DNA of 64,000 bases, taken from an uncultured Fluviicola sp. (lineage in GTDB: Bacteria > Bacteroidota > Bacteroidia > Flavobacteriales_D > Crocinitomicaceae). Below the pieces are notes generated by a model. It did no database searches. It was not told the DNA's origin and saw only the letters and a list, made by a program, of their open reading frames with translations. Positions within the stretch are counted from its first letter, which is position 1; each line of letters begins with the position of its first letter. Location of the stretch: NCBI RefSeq assembly GCF_902168135.1, contig NZ_CABHOL010000025.1, forward strand, positions 1-64,000, read 5' to 3'. The position numbers were made by a program, and so were the translations under genes. Positions 46,151 through 52,900 of this stretch are shown here, piece by piece.

Positions 46151-46214
46151 TTTGAACATTTGAACATTTGAACATTTGAACATTTGAACATTTGAACATT
46201 TGAACATTTGAACA
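46151..46214 (+). repeat. 8-bp tandem repeat, eight copies
   Basis: TTTGAACA is repeated exactly eight times without a mismatch. Such short perfect arrays are prone to slipped-strand copy-number change. Each unit contains TTTG, the -33 promoter element. Confidence 0.95.
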
Positions 46215-46224
46215 TTTTTTAAAG

Positions 46225-46232
46225 TAAGTTTG
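46225..46232 (+). promoter_or_regulatory. Candidate -7 box fed by the tandem repeat
   Basis: TAAGTTTG matches TAnnTTTG. The seventh repeat unit puts a TTTG at 46199-46202, 22 bases upstream, close to the expected -33 distance. The predicted start is near 46236, with a leader of about 108 bases to the ATG at 46344. Confidence 0.5.
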
Positions 46233-46343
46233 GTAACATTCCGGTAATTGAGTTGTTTTTAAAACAACAACGAAACTTTTATTTAAAGTTTTCGTACATT
46301 CGGCATAGTTATTGGTTTTACCCATTCAACGAAATTAAATATT

Positions 46344-47066
46344 ATGAAAAAGCTTGTTCTGATTGGTGCTCTTCTTACTACCAAATTACTGGTTGCACAA
46401 GCACCGGAATACAACGATTTGCGCATTCTTTTTGCGGACGGTGACTATGAAAAACTGGTTCGTGCGTCTGAAAAATATACCATGAATGACAAAACAAAGA
46501 GCGATCCCCTGCCGCACATGTGGATGGGAAGAGGTCTTTACAAAGTTTCTTTAAGCGGTTCCGATGACGAAAAGTATAAAAATGCTTACAAAGAAGCGAT
46601 CGGAGAAGTTGGGAAAAGTATCAAGTACGATAAAGACGGAAGCGTTCAGGCTGAATACGCTGAATTTTATGATGAATTCAAGAATAGCCTGGTGGAAATG
46701 ATTAGAAATGAAATTGATGTAAAAGATTACAGGAAAGCTTCCACTTGGATTATCAAATTCTATAAAATCAATATGTCGAGTATCGGTGCAAAATACCTGG
46801 ACGGTGTTTGTAAATACCGAAATTCAGACAAAGGTGGTGCAAACACTGCATGGAAAGGAGCTGAAACAATGCTGAAAAACGTTACGGATATTTCCGGCTG
46901 GGATCAGGCTGAAAAAGACCTCTTGATGATGGGAGTGATCCAAACTGCAGAATGTTACCTGAGCGCTAAGCAGACGGATAAAGCGAAAGCTGTGATGGGT
47001 AAAGTTGCTCAGTGGTATGAAAACAACGAAGACTTTAAAGCAAAATACGATCAGATTGTCAATTGA
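46344..47066 (+). CDS. Secreted TPR-like protein of unknown function
   Basis: Not recognised by name. 240 residues with a signal peptide (MKKLVLIGALLTTKLLVAQ). The remainder is helical with repeat-like spacing: YNDLRILFADGDYEKLVRAS, HMWMGRGLYKVSLSGSDDEK, DYRKASTWIIKFYKI and AECYLSAKQTDKAKAVMGKV, suggesting tetratricopeptide-type helices. It is probably periplasmic. It is a single-gene unit, bounded upstream by the tandem-repeat promoter region and downstream by a terminator. Confidence 0.72.
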   Translation: MKKLVLIGALLTTKLLVAQAPEYNDLRILFADGDYEKLVRASEKYTMNDKTKSDPLPHMWMGRGLYKVSLSGSDDEKYKNAYKEAIGEVGKSIKYDKDGSVQAEYAEFYDEFKNSLVEMIRNEIDVKDYRKASTWIIKFYKINMSSIGAKYLDGVCKYRNSDKGGANTAWKGAETMLKNVTDISGWDQAEKDLLMMGVIQTAECYLSAKQTDKAKAVMGKVAQWYENNEDFKAKYDQIVN

Positions 47067-47086
47067 TTTGAACCAAATTGAATAAC

Positions 47087-47110
47087 CGGGCCGTGATGAA
47101 TCACGGCCCG
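47087..47110 (+). terminator. GC-rich intrinsic terminator
   Basis: CGGGCCGTGAT and ATCACGGCCCG form a perfect 11-bp stem with a two-base centre, followed by a weakly T-rich stretch (ATTTGTTT). It lies 20 bases after the stop of the TPR-like gene. Confidence 0.75.
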
Positions 47111-47181
47111 ATTTGTTTCTATTAACATTGACCGGAGGATATCTCCTAAATTTCTTTAGCCGGAAACGCAGTAATAAGCCC

Positions 47182-47189
47182 TAACTTTG
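47182..47189 (+). promoter_or_regulatory. Candidate -7 box directly before divIC
   Basis: TAACTTTG matches TAnnTTTG and ends 4 bases before the ATG at 47194, which predicts a leaderless transcript. No clear -33 box. Confidence 0.4.
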
Positions 47190-47193
47190 GAAT

Positions 47194-47478
47194 ATGAAGA
47201 AGTATCTTACACCTTTCAGAAACAAATACATCCTTGCTTTGTGCCTTTTCACGGTGTACAATTTGTTTTTGGACGAGGTGGATATCTTTACCATCATCAA
47301 TCAAAATAAAAAGCTCTCGGAGCTTCGTTCAGCGCAATCTGAAATGAACCTGAAACTGAGGGATACGAAATACATCCTTTCACAGATCAAGGACCCTTCT
47401 TACCTCGAAAAACTAGCACGAGAAGACAAATACTTCAAGAAAGACAACGAAGATATTTTTGTGATCACGTATAAATGA
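47194..47478 (+). CDS. Septum formation initiator DivIC/FtsB-like
   Basis: A protein of 94 residues. A short basic cytoplasmic start, one membrane helix (ILALCLFTVYNLFL, about residues 12-25), and a coiled coil (INQNKKLSELRSAQSEMNLK) leading to the family end motif PSYLEKLAREDKYFKKDNED. This layout is typical of FtsB/DivIC proteins, which link FtsL and FtsQ in the divisome. The location near mutAB is common in Flavobacteriales, although one secreted-protein gene intervenes here. Confidence 0.87.
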   Translation: MKKYLTPFRNKYILALCLFTVYNLFLDEVDIFTIINQNKKLSELRSAQSEMNLKLRDTKYILSQIKDPSYLEKLAREDKYFKKDNEDIFVITYK

Positions 47479-47545
47479 TGTTCAAAAGGTTAAAGCGTTC
47501 AAAACAATTACATAGTTTAAAGCAACATTTGAACATTTCTGACAA

Positions 47546-48727
47546 TTAATCCAATTCCACGATCTTCGGCTGTTGATTAAAATACTGCTGTTCCTGGTAA
47601 TTCACCACCTTCACCCCGGGAAAATAATACAAAGCTATTTGCACATAATTGAACCCGAATTTAGCCATTTTCATAGCTCCTTCCTGGCATAGACCTACTC
47701 CATGCCCATAACCACGGCCGCGCAAAACCACCTCCGTTCCTTCCGGATAACAATTGAAAAACGTGGATTTCAATTTAAAATGTTCCCGGATATCTCTCAA
47801 AGGAATTCCAAGCCAGGGATACTGGTAAAAAGCGCATCGATCGGTTTGATTGAAGGTGTAGATCATTGGCCCCAGCACGGAATCATTGACAGGATAATGA
47901 AAAGCCGTTACCAGGTACTCCATCCAGTCTGTCTGCGGAATCCGTTTTTCCCAGGTAGCCTGCTTGGTATAAATGCAAAACGTATCTTTAAAAGTACTCA
48001 GGTAGGGAATTTTGTTGTTCCATACATAATCCGGTTCAGAGGTCTGACCACCGCAGTTGGCATGAAAATAAGCATCTACCAAATGTCCCTGCTGGTCAAC
48101 CATCACCATTCCTTCTGTTTTTAGAACTGCTGAGTCAATGATCGGATTCAGTCTCAACTGGTGGTGATAAGCCTGACAGTGAGTTCGGTCGCACAGATCA
48201 AATCCTTCTTTTTGATGCCTTGTTTTGTACTTTAAGGCATAGGTACGACTCATCAAAGCCTGAACTTTATAATATTCGATCCCTTTTCCTCCACCTCCTT
48301 CCGATTCTACAACACCGCTCAGATAATTATTAATATCCACCAGGTTGACGATTGTCAAAGCTCCGTTCAGAACGGTAATTTCAACATCGTCCTTGTATTT
48401 GCGTTCTTTAACCGCAGGTGTTTTTGTGGAATATACCAAGGAATTATTCAGTTTCGTGGCAACCAGAAGCACTTTGGAAACGACAGCTACTTCATTTACC
48501 CCCACTTTCAGCGAGATCAGATTATTAGCTGTAACGGAAAGCTCCACGAATTCACTGGGTAAAAGCGTTGTGAACTGCGTCGTGTCACCAAACACATTGT
48601 AACTTCCTTCTGAATAAGCAAAGACAATCCGTTGTACGGAATAATCACGCAAAACGCCTATCCGCATTTGCTGAGAAAATACGAAACACGGAAAAATGAA
48701 CCCTATGAGCACGAATAAGCGCAACAT
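47546..48727 (-). CDS. SpoIID/LytB-domain protein
   Basis: A protein of 393 residues with a signal peptide (MLRLFVLIGFIFPCFVFSQ). Seen: the SpoIID core VVESEGGGGKGIEYYKVQAL leading into MSRTYALKYK, CDRTHCQAYHH, and the C-terminal GRGYGHGVGLCQEGAMKMAK. Bacillus SpoIID is a lytic transglycosylase cutting glycan strands stripped of stem peptides. In non-spore-formers the family is thought to act in peptidoglycan remodelling. The catalytic glutamate of the family (VESE) is present. It lies 42 bases after lpxB on the same strand and may share its transcript. Confidence 0.87.
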   Translation of the reverse strand: MLRLFVLIGFIFPCFVFSQQMRIGVLRDYSVQRIVFAYSEGSYNVFGDTTQFTTLLPSEFVELSVTANNLISLKVGVNEVAVVSKVLLVATKLNNSLVYSTKTPAVKERKYKDDVEITVLNGALTIVNLVDINNYLSGVVESEGGGGKGIEYYKVQALMSRTYALKYKTRHQKEGFDLCDRTHCQAYHHQLRLNPIIDSAVLKTEGMVMVDQQGHLVDAYFHANCGGQTSEPDYVWNNKIPYLSTFKDTFCIYTKQATWEKRIPQTDWMEYLVTAFHYPVNDSVLGPMIYTFNQTDRCAFYQYPWLGIPLRDIREHFKLKSTFFNCYPEGTEVVLRGRGYGHGVGLCQEGAMKMAKFGFNYVQIALYYFPGVKVVNYQEQQYFNQQPKIVELD

Positions 48728-48769
48728 CCTACAAAATTAGTTCTGTACCAAACTGAAATGGGCTCGAAC

Positions 48770-49879
48770 TCAAATAGTTTTCAACACTGATTGTGCAACT
48801 TTCTTCGATGCACCACCCTTACCTAACATATTCTTTAGTTCGGTATAGTCTTTTAGTACCTGTTCACGCTTGCTTCCGCCTTTAATTACCAGTGACAGCT
48901 CTTTCGCCAAACGTTCTGTTGTACATTCATTCTGGATCAATTCCGTAACTGATTCCTTGTCCAGGATCAGGTTTACCAATGAAATATATTTCACGTTCAC
49001 TAATCTTTTGGCTATTTGATATGAAATTGCATTTCCAATGTAACAAACCACTTCGGGAATCTCGAACAGACCGGTTTCAAGTGTAGCAGTTCCGGAAGTC
49101 ACCACAGCTGCTTCGGATTGCTGCAGCAAGGGGTAAGTCTGGCCATACACGACATCCACAGCCTTATCGCCGATCAACTCTTTGTAAATGGCAATATCCA
49201 TGTTAGGTGCCCCGGCAATCACGAATTGATACTGCGGGAACAAGTCCACCAAAGGAAGCATGACAGGCAATTTCGTACGAAGTTCCTGTTTCCTGGAGCC
49301 CGGAAGCATCGCAATAATCGGTTTATACGTTGGAGTAATTTGCAGTTCCTGTTTCGGGAGCTGCTGGTATTGTTCTATTTCATCCAATAGAGGGTGACCA
49401 ACGTACTCCACATCATAATTGTACCTTTTGTAAAAGTCCGCTTCAAACGGAAGAATGCAGAATAGTTTGAAAACATCTCTTTTAATCTTGTGCACGCGAT
49501 TTTCCTTCCATGCCCACACTGTCGGAGAAATGTAATAGTAAACCTTGATATTATTTTTCTTTGCCCACTCAGCGATTCTCATGTTGAAGCCCGGGTAATC
49601 AATCAACAGCAAGGCATCCGGTTTGAATGTGAGAATATCTTCTTTGCAGAACCGTATATTTCGAAGAATCGTCGGCAGGTTCATCAACACCTCCACAAAC
49701 CCCATAAACGCCAGTTCACGAATGTGCTTTGCCATGGTTCCACCGACCGCCTGCATCTTATCTCCACCCCAAAAACGAATATCGAGATCAGGCTGCTCCA
49801 CATACAACTCCTTCATCACATTTGCTCCATGCAAATCCCCGGATGCTTCCCCCGAAATGATATACAGTTTTTTACTCAT
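48770..49879 (-). CDS. lpxB: Lipid-A-disaccharide synthase LpxB
   Basis: A protein of 369 residues. It joins UDP-diacylglucosamine and lipid X to form the lipid A disaccharide, at the inner face of the inner membrane. Seen: N-terminal LYIISGEASGDLHGANVMKE, FWGGDKMQAVGGTM, LIDYPGFNMRIAEWAKK, YYISPTVWAWKENRVHKIK and PGSRKQELRTKLPVML, and the sugar-nucleotide site VVTSGTATLETGLFEIPEVV. Full length for the family. The start overlaps the preceding stop as TAATG. Confidence 0.96.
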   Translation of the reverse strand: MSKKLYIISGEASGDLHGANVMKELYVEQPDLDIRFWGGDKMQAVGGTMAKHIRELAFMGFVEVLMNLPTILRNIRFCKEDILTFKPDALLLIDYPGFNMRIAEWAKKNNIKVYYYISPTVWAWKENRVHKIKRDVFKLFCILPFEADFYKRYNYDVEYVGHPLLDEIEQYQQLPKQELQITPTYKPIIAMLPGSRKQELRTKLPVMLPLVDLFPQYQFVIAGAPNMDIAIYKELIGDKAVDVVYGQTYPLLQQSEAAVVTSGTATLETGLFEIPEVVCYIGNAISYQIAKRLVNVKYISLVNLILDKESVTELIQNECTTERLAKELSLVIKGGSKREQVLKDYTELKNMLGKGGASKKVAQSVLKTI

Positions 49880-50190
49880 TATCGAATTAAGTTGACATAA
49901 ATAATAAACGGCAGGAACAAAGCAGATCCGACAATAATCCCACGTGCCAGGTCATAACGTTCCTTATTCAGGAACACATAAAACCAAACCAGATTCGGGA
50001 TTATCGAAAGCGAAAGGAATTTGCTCATAACATTCAGATCGATGAAAAAGCGGTCCCAAAACAGCGAAAACGGATAATGCTGTGCCCAGGAAATGATCCA
50101 TATAGTCAGCGGAACACAGATAAACGGAGAAAGGATGCCGATGAGCATTCCTACTGTTGTACGTGCATTCCAGTTAAATCTTTTTTTCAT
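49879..50190 (-). CDS. Small membrane protein between surE and lpxB
   Basis: Not recognised by name. 103 residues with three hydrophobic helices (MLIGILSPFICVPLTIWIIS, about 14-33; FLSLSIIPNLVWFYVFL, about 53-69; GIIVGSALFLPFIIYVNLI, about 84-102) and a basic start MKKRFNWNART. Both ends overlap their neighbours as TAATG, so it is translated together with surE and lpxB. Its place in an lpxB operon suggests an envelope role, which is inference. Confidence 0.78.
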   Translation of the reverse strand: MKKRFNWNARTTVGMLIGILSPFICVPLTIWIISWAQHYPFSLFWDRFFIDLNVMSKFLSLSIIPNLVWFYVFLNKERYDLARGIIVGSALFLPFIIYVNLIR

Positions 50191-50960
50191 TAGAATATCT
50201 TTTTCAAATCAGCAATCGTTTGGTGAGCTGTCAGATCAAATTGAGTCGGTACAATAGTCGCATACCCCTGATCTAAAAAATGTAAATCCGTATCCGTAGC
50301 ATCTTCGCGGGAATCAAATGTACCGGTCAGCCAATAGTAAGGTCTTCCGAACTGATCCATGCGTTTATCGAAACGGTCTTCCCAAAAAGCATAAGCTTGT
50401 CTGCAGACTTCAATTCCCTTCAAGGCTTCCACGGGCCCTTTCGGAATATTTACATTCAGGCAAACCCCCTGCGGTAATCCATGTGCAAGGATTTGAGGAA
50501 TAACTTGTCTTGCCACATACATGGAAGCAGAAAAATCCGCATCGGGGTCAAAATCACCGTACGAAAAACCGATGCTTGGAATGTGTTCCATAGCAGCCTC
50601 AACCGCAGCCGACATCGTTCCGGAATACAAAACATTCGTAGAAGAATTTAATCCATGATTGATTCCCGAAAGGATTAAATCCGGTTTGCGGTGCAATACT
50701 TCATAAACTCCAAGCTTTACACAGTCAACAGGTGTACCGCTGCAGGAATACGCTTCAATTCCTTCAAAAATATCTGAACGGAATAATCTCAACGGATGTG
50801 AAATAGTGATGGCATGGCCCATTCCTGATTGCGGTTTGTCGGGCGCTATTACCACTACATCTCCAAACTCCTGAGCAACAGTAACTAAAGAAGCTATTCC
50901 TTTTGCATGCAGACTGTCATCGTTGGTTACGAAAATGAGCGGGCGATTCGAATTTTTCAT
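50190..50960 (-). CDS. surE: 5'/3'-nucleotidase SurE
   Basis: A protein of 256 residues from the ATG at 50960; a TTG three codons upstream is less likely. SurE is a metal-dependent nucleoside monophosphatase linked to stationary-phase survival. Seen: the metal site IFVTNDDSLHAKGI at the start, VVIAPDKPQSGMGHAITI, YSCSGTPVDCVKLG and the family signature LILSGINHGLNSSTNVLYSG. The length and motif order are normal. First gene of the surE-orf-lpxB unit. Confidence 0.95.
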   Translation of the reverse strand: MKNSNRPLIFVTNDDSLHAKGIASLVTVAQEFGDVVVIAPDKPQSGMGHAITISHPLRLFRSDIFEGIEAYSCSGTPVDCVKLGVYEVLHRKPDLILSGINHGLNSSTNVLYSGTMSAAVEAAMEHIPSIGFSYGDFDPDADFSASMYVARQVIPQILAHGLPQGVCLNVNIPKGPVEALKGIEVCRQAYAFWEDRFDKRMDQFGRPYYWLTGTFDSREDATDTDLHFLDQGYATIVPTQFDLTAHQTIADLKKIF

Positions 50961-51035
50961 TGAAAACAAAGATACATTTTTAGTTTCTCACTGGTTTAAC
51001 CTGAAATGCTAAAGTTTTGAAAAGTAACAACGGGG

Positions 51036-51110
51036 CTTCGACTCCGCTCAGCCACCGTTAATGAATTTCATTCAAAACGGACCGAACAAGGTAACTGAGC
51101 GGAGTCGAAG
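51036..51110. repeat. Perfect inverted pair of a dispersed 16-bp repeat
   Basis: CTTCGACTCCGCTCAG (51036-51051) and CTGAGCGGAGTCGAAG (51095-51110) are exact complements with a 43-base spacer. One arm is identical to 36069-36084. The element lies upstream of surE and directly after the PQQ-propeller stop. Confidence 0.85.
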
Positions 51111-51115
51111 GCACC

Positions 51116-52729
51116 TTATTCTATTACAAAGCTAACGATCTTCTTTCCACGGCTTCCAACCACAATCCGATTTCCCCAGGCAACCGGGGAGGATTCCCAA
51201 ACACAGTCGGTTTTTCGCTTCACAATGATCTTGCCGCTCAATCCGTCCACCAGGTAAATCGTTCCATAGACATCTGTGAAGAAAATATAGCAGTTTCCTG
51301 CTTTGTCGTAAAGATCTATCGGGGAAGCCCAGCTGTAATAATCCATCGGAATGGAAAACTTTTCCTTTCCTGTAGTTTTATCGATAGCTACGAATTCTCC
51401 TGCCAAAGTACCGTTCACACGAGAGAAAATCCCGTAAACCAGTTTGCCTGCCTTTTTCTTTCCGGGTAAAACAGAAGCCAGGACACCTCCTGAATTGACG
51501 CGTCCGTTGAGCCTGGTATTGGTTGATTTCCGGGAAACGTCCCAAATCTCTTTACCGGTCAGTCCGTCAATCTTGCGAATATGTGCCGTACCGGCCTCAC
51601 CTTGCTTATCTACTTCGTTCCCGGTATACAAATACGGATGATTGTCTTCCTGCAGATCGATTACCATAGAAGCATCCGTATCATCGTAATTATCCAGGTA
51701 CCAGACAGGTTTCATGGTCATCAGGTTCATACAGAATACATTTCCGCCGTTATCCCCGAACCAGCCCAGGTTATTCCAGGCACCAAAACTCGATTCAATC
51801 CCCAAATCCGGGTGTTTTTGAATCTGGTAATTGAAAATAAATGGTTTCGGGATTTCTTTCCCTTTCGCAATTTTGGTCTTGTAGATCTGGCCGTTCTCAG
51901 AAGGATGGAACCAATATCCCGTTTTTGCATCTACCAGGGAGTTGCTGTCAAATGCACCCCAGGCTCTTCGTGCTTTCGGATCCAAACCATTCCGGAAGAA
52001 GATTTCCTTACCGGTAAACAGGTTGAAAATGTAAGAACCGAAACGTTCCCCGTTCTTAATTCCTTGTCCTACATAGAGCAAACCATTCATTCTAGGATCT
52101 ACGGATACAGTTCCCTTGATCGGATTTTCAATCGTCACATGCGGACGAGTTGCTTTCCCGGTCTTCCAATCGATGAAATAAATATCCCCGCACAAACTTC
52201 CTACAATTACTTCCCGGAAATTCTTCTGGTTCACATATTTCGGGTTTATTCCGTAAAGACGTTTTGCAATATTCTTCGGCCACTTAACCACCAACGGTTG
52301 GCCGGTCCAGCCCGAACCGCCACCCCAGGAACCGTATTCGGTCGTTCTTCCGTCGTAACCCGTCGTAAATTCCCAATCCAGGCGAATGTCTTTTGGCCTT
52401 CCCTTCAGTATTCCGCGTGTCGGGGCATTGCGTTGGGCATTTCCCCTGAAACAAAAAATTCCGTTCTCCGAATTGTAATCATCCGTGAAAAGAATTTCTT
52501 CTTCCGGATCGTGTGCTTCCGGATTATACGTTCGCACGTCAAACATCGAAACATCCGATTCTTCGGGGTATTGGACCTTCCAGGTCGCACCTCCGTCCAA
52601 CATATTCTCTACGAATTCAGGAAGTATGCGCATTTCCGGTTTTACGTAATGTAAGGTAATCCCGGTTCCCAGGTAACCAACCAGGAAAACAATTCCGTAA
52701 GCAACAACTAATTTAAAGGCTTTGATCAC
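51116..52729 (-). CDS. PQQ-like beta-propeller protein
   Basis: A protein of 537 residues. An N-terminal helix (LVVAYGIVFLVGYLGTGIT, about 7-25) acts as anchor or uncleaved signal. The rest is a beta-propeller with PQQ-like blades: KTGKATRPHVTIEN, DGLTGKEIWDVSR, IDKTTGKEKFSIPMDYYSW and VDGLSGKIIVKRKTD repeat the D-x-x-T/S-G-K-x pattern. The C-terminal blade ends NRIVVGSRGKKIVSFVIE. BamB shares this fold, but the size and anchor differ and no bam genes are near, so the role is unknown. Probably periplasmic. Confidence 0.8.
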   Translation of the reverse strand: MIKAFKLVVAYGIVFLVGYLGTGITLHYVKPEMRILPEFVENMLDGGATWKVQYPEESDVSMFDVRTYNPEAHDPEEEILFTDDYNSENGIFCFRGNAQRNAPTRGILKGRPKDIRLDWEFTTGYDGRTTEYGSWGGGSGWTGQPLVVKWPKNIAKRLYGINPKYVNQKNFREVIVGSLCGDIYFIDWKTGKATRPHVTIENPIKGTVSVDPRMNGLLYVGQGIKNGERFGSYIFNLFTGKEIFFRNGLDPKARRAWGAFDSNSLVDAKTGYWFHPSENGQIYKTKIAKGKEIPKPFIFNYQIQKHPDLGIESSFGAWNNLGWFGDNGGNVFCMNLMTMKPVWYLDNYDDTDASMVIDLQEDNHPYLYTGNEVDKQGEAGTAHIRKIDGLTGKEIWDVSRKSTNTRLNGRVNSGGVLASVLPGKKKAGKLVYGIFSRVNGTLAGEFVAIDKTTGKEKFSIPMDYYSWASPIDLYDKAGNCYIFFTDVYGTIYLVDGLSGKIIVKRKTDCVWESSPVAWGNRIVVGSRGKKIVSFVIE

Positions 52730-52834
52730 TTTACAAATTTCGTTGAAATCAGGAGCTGAAAGTTCAGTAATTTGGAATAGTTATAAAGTTTCAGCTGTTA
52801 ATTCGCAAACAGAATCACGAATCATTGGAAAAGT

Positions 52835-52872
52835 AAAAAAGCCATCCCTCTCAGAAGAGAGGAACGGCTTTT
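52835..52872 (-). terminator. Intrinsic terminator of the repeat adhesin gene
   Basis: AAAAGCC-AT-CCCTCTC and GAGAGG-AAC-GGCTTTT form a two-part stem around AGAA. On the minus strand it is followed by Ts, 29 bases after the stop at 52901. Confidence 0.75.
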
Positions 52873-52900
52873 CAAATGTGTTATTTGCTGTGATTTAAAA

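Larger units (their letters stand above)
46028..46343. other. Structured intergenic region after mutB
   Basis: No gene. It holds a long stem-loop closed by TTCAAATC/GATTTGAA (46063-46106), which may end the mutB transcript, the 8-base tandem repeat (46151-46214), a candidate promoter (46225-46232), and two adjacent inverted repeats (46252-46268, GTTGTTTT-T-AAAACAAC; 46271-46294, CGAAACTTT to AAAGTTTTCG) that would lie in the leader of the next gene. Confidence 0.65.

Noticed and set aside
46151-46214. CRISPR array
   Set aside because: The units are 8 bases and directly adjacent with no spacers, and no cas genes are present.
51581-52654. 357-codon open frame on the plus strand
   Set aside because: It is fully antisense to the PQQ-propeller gene, its protein is rich in Arg, Ile and Phe with no family pattern, and the opposite frame has clear repeats.
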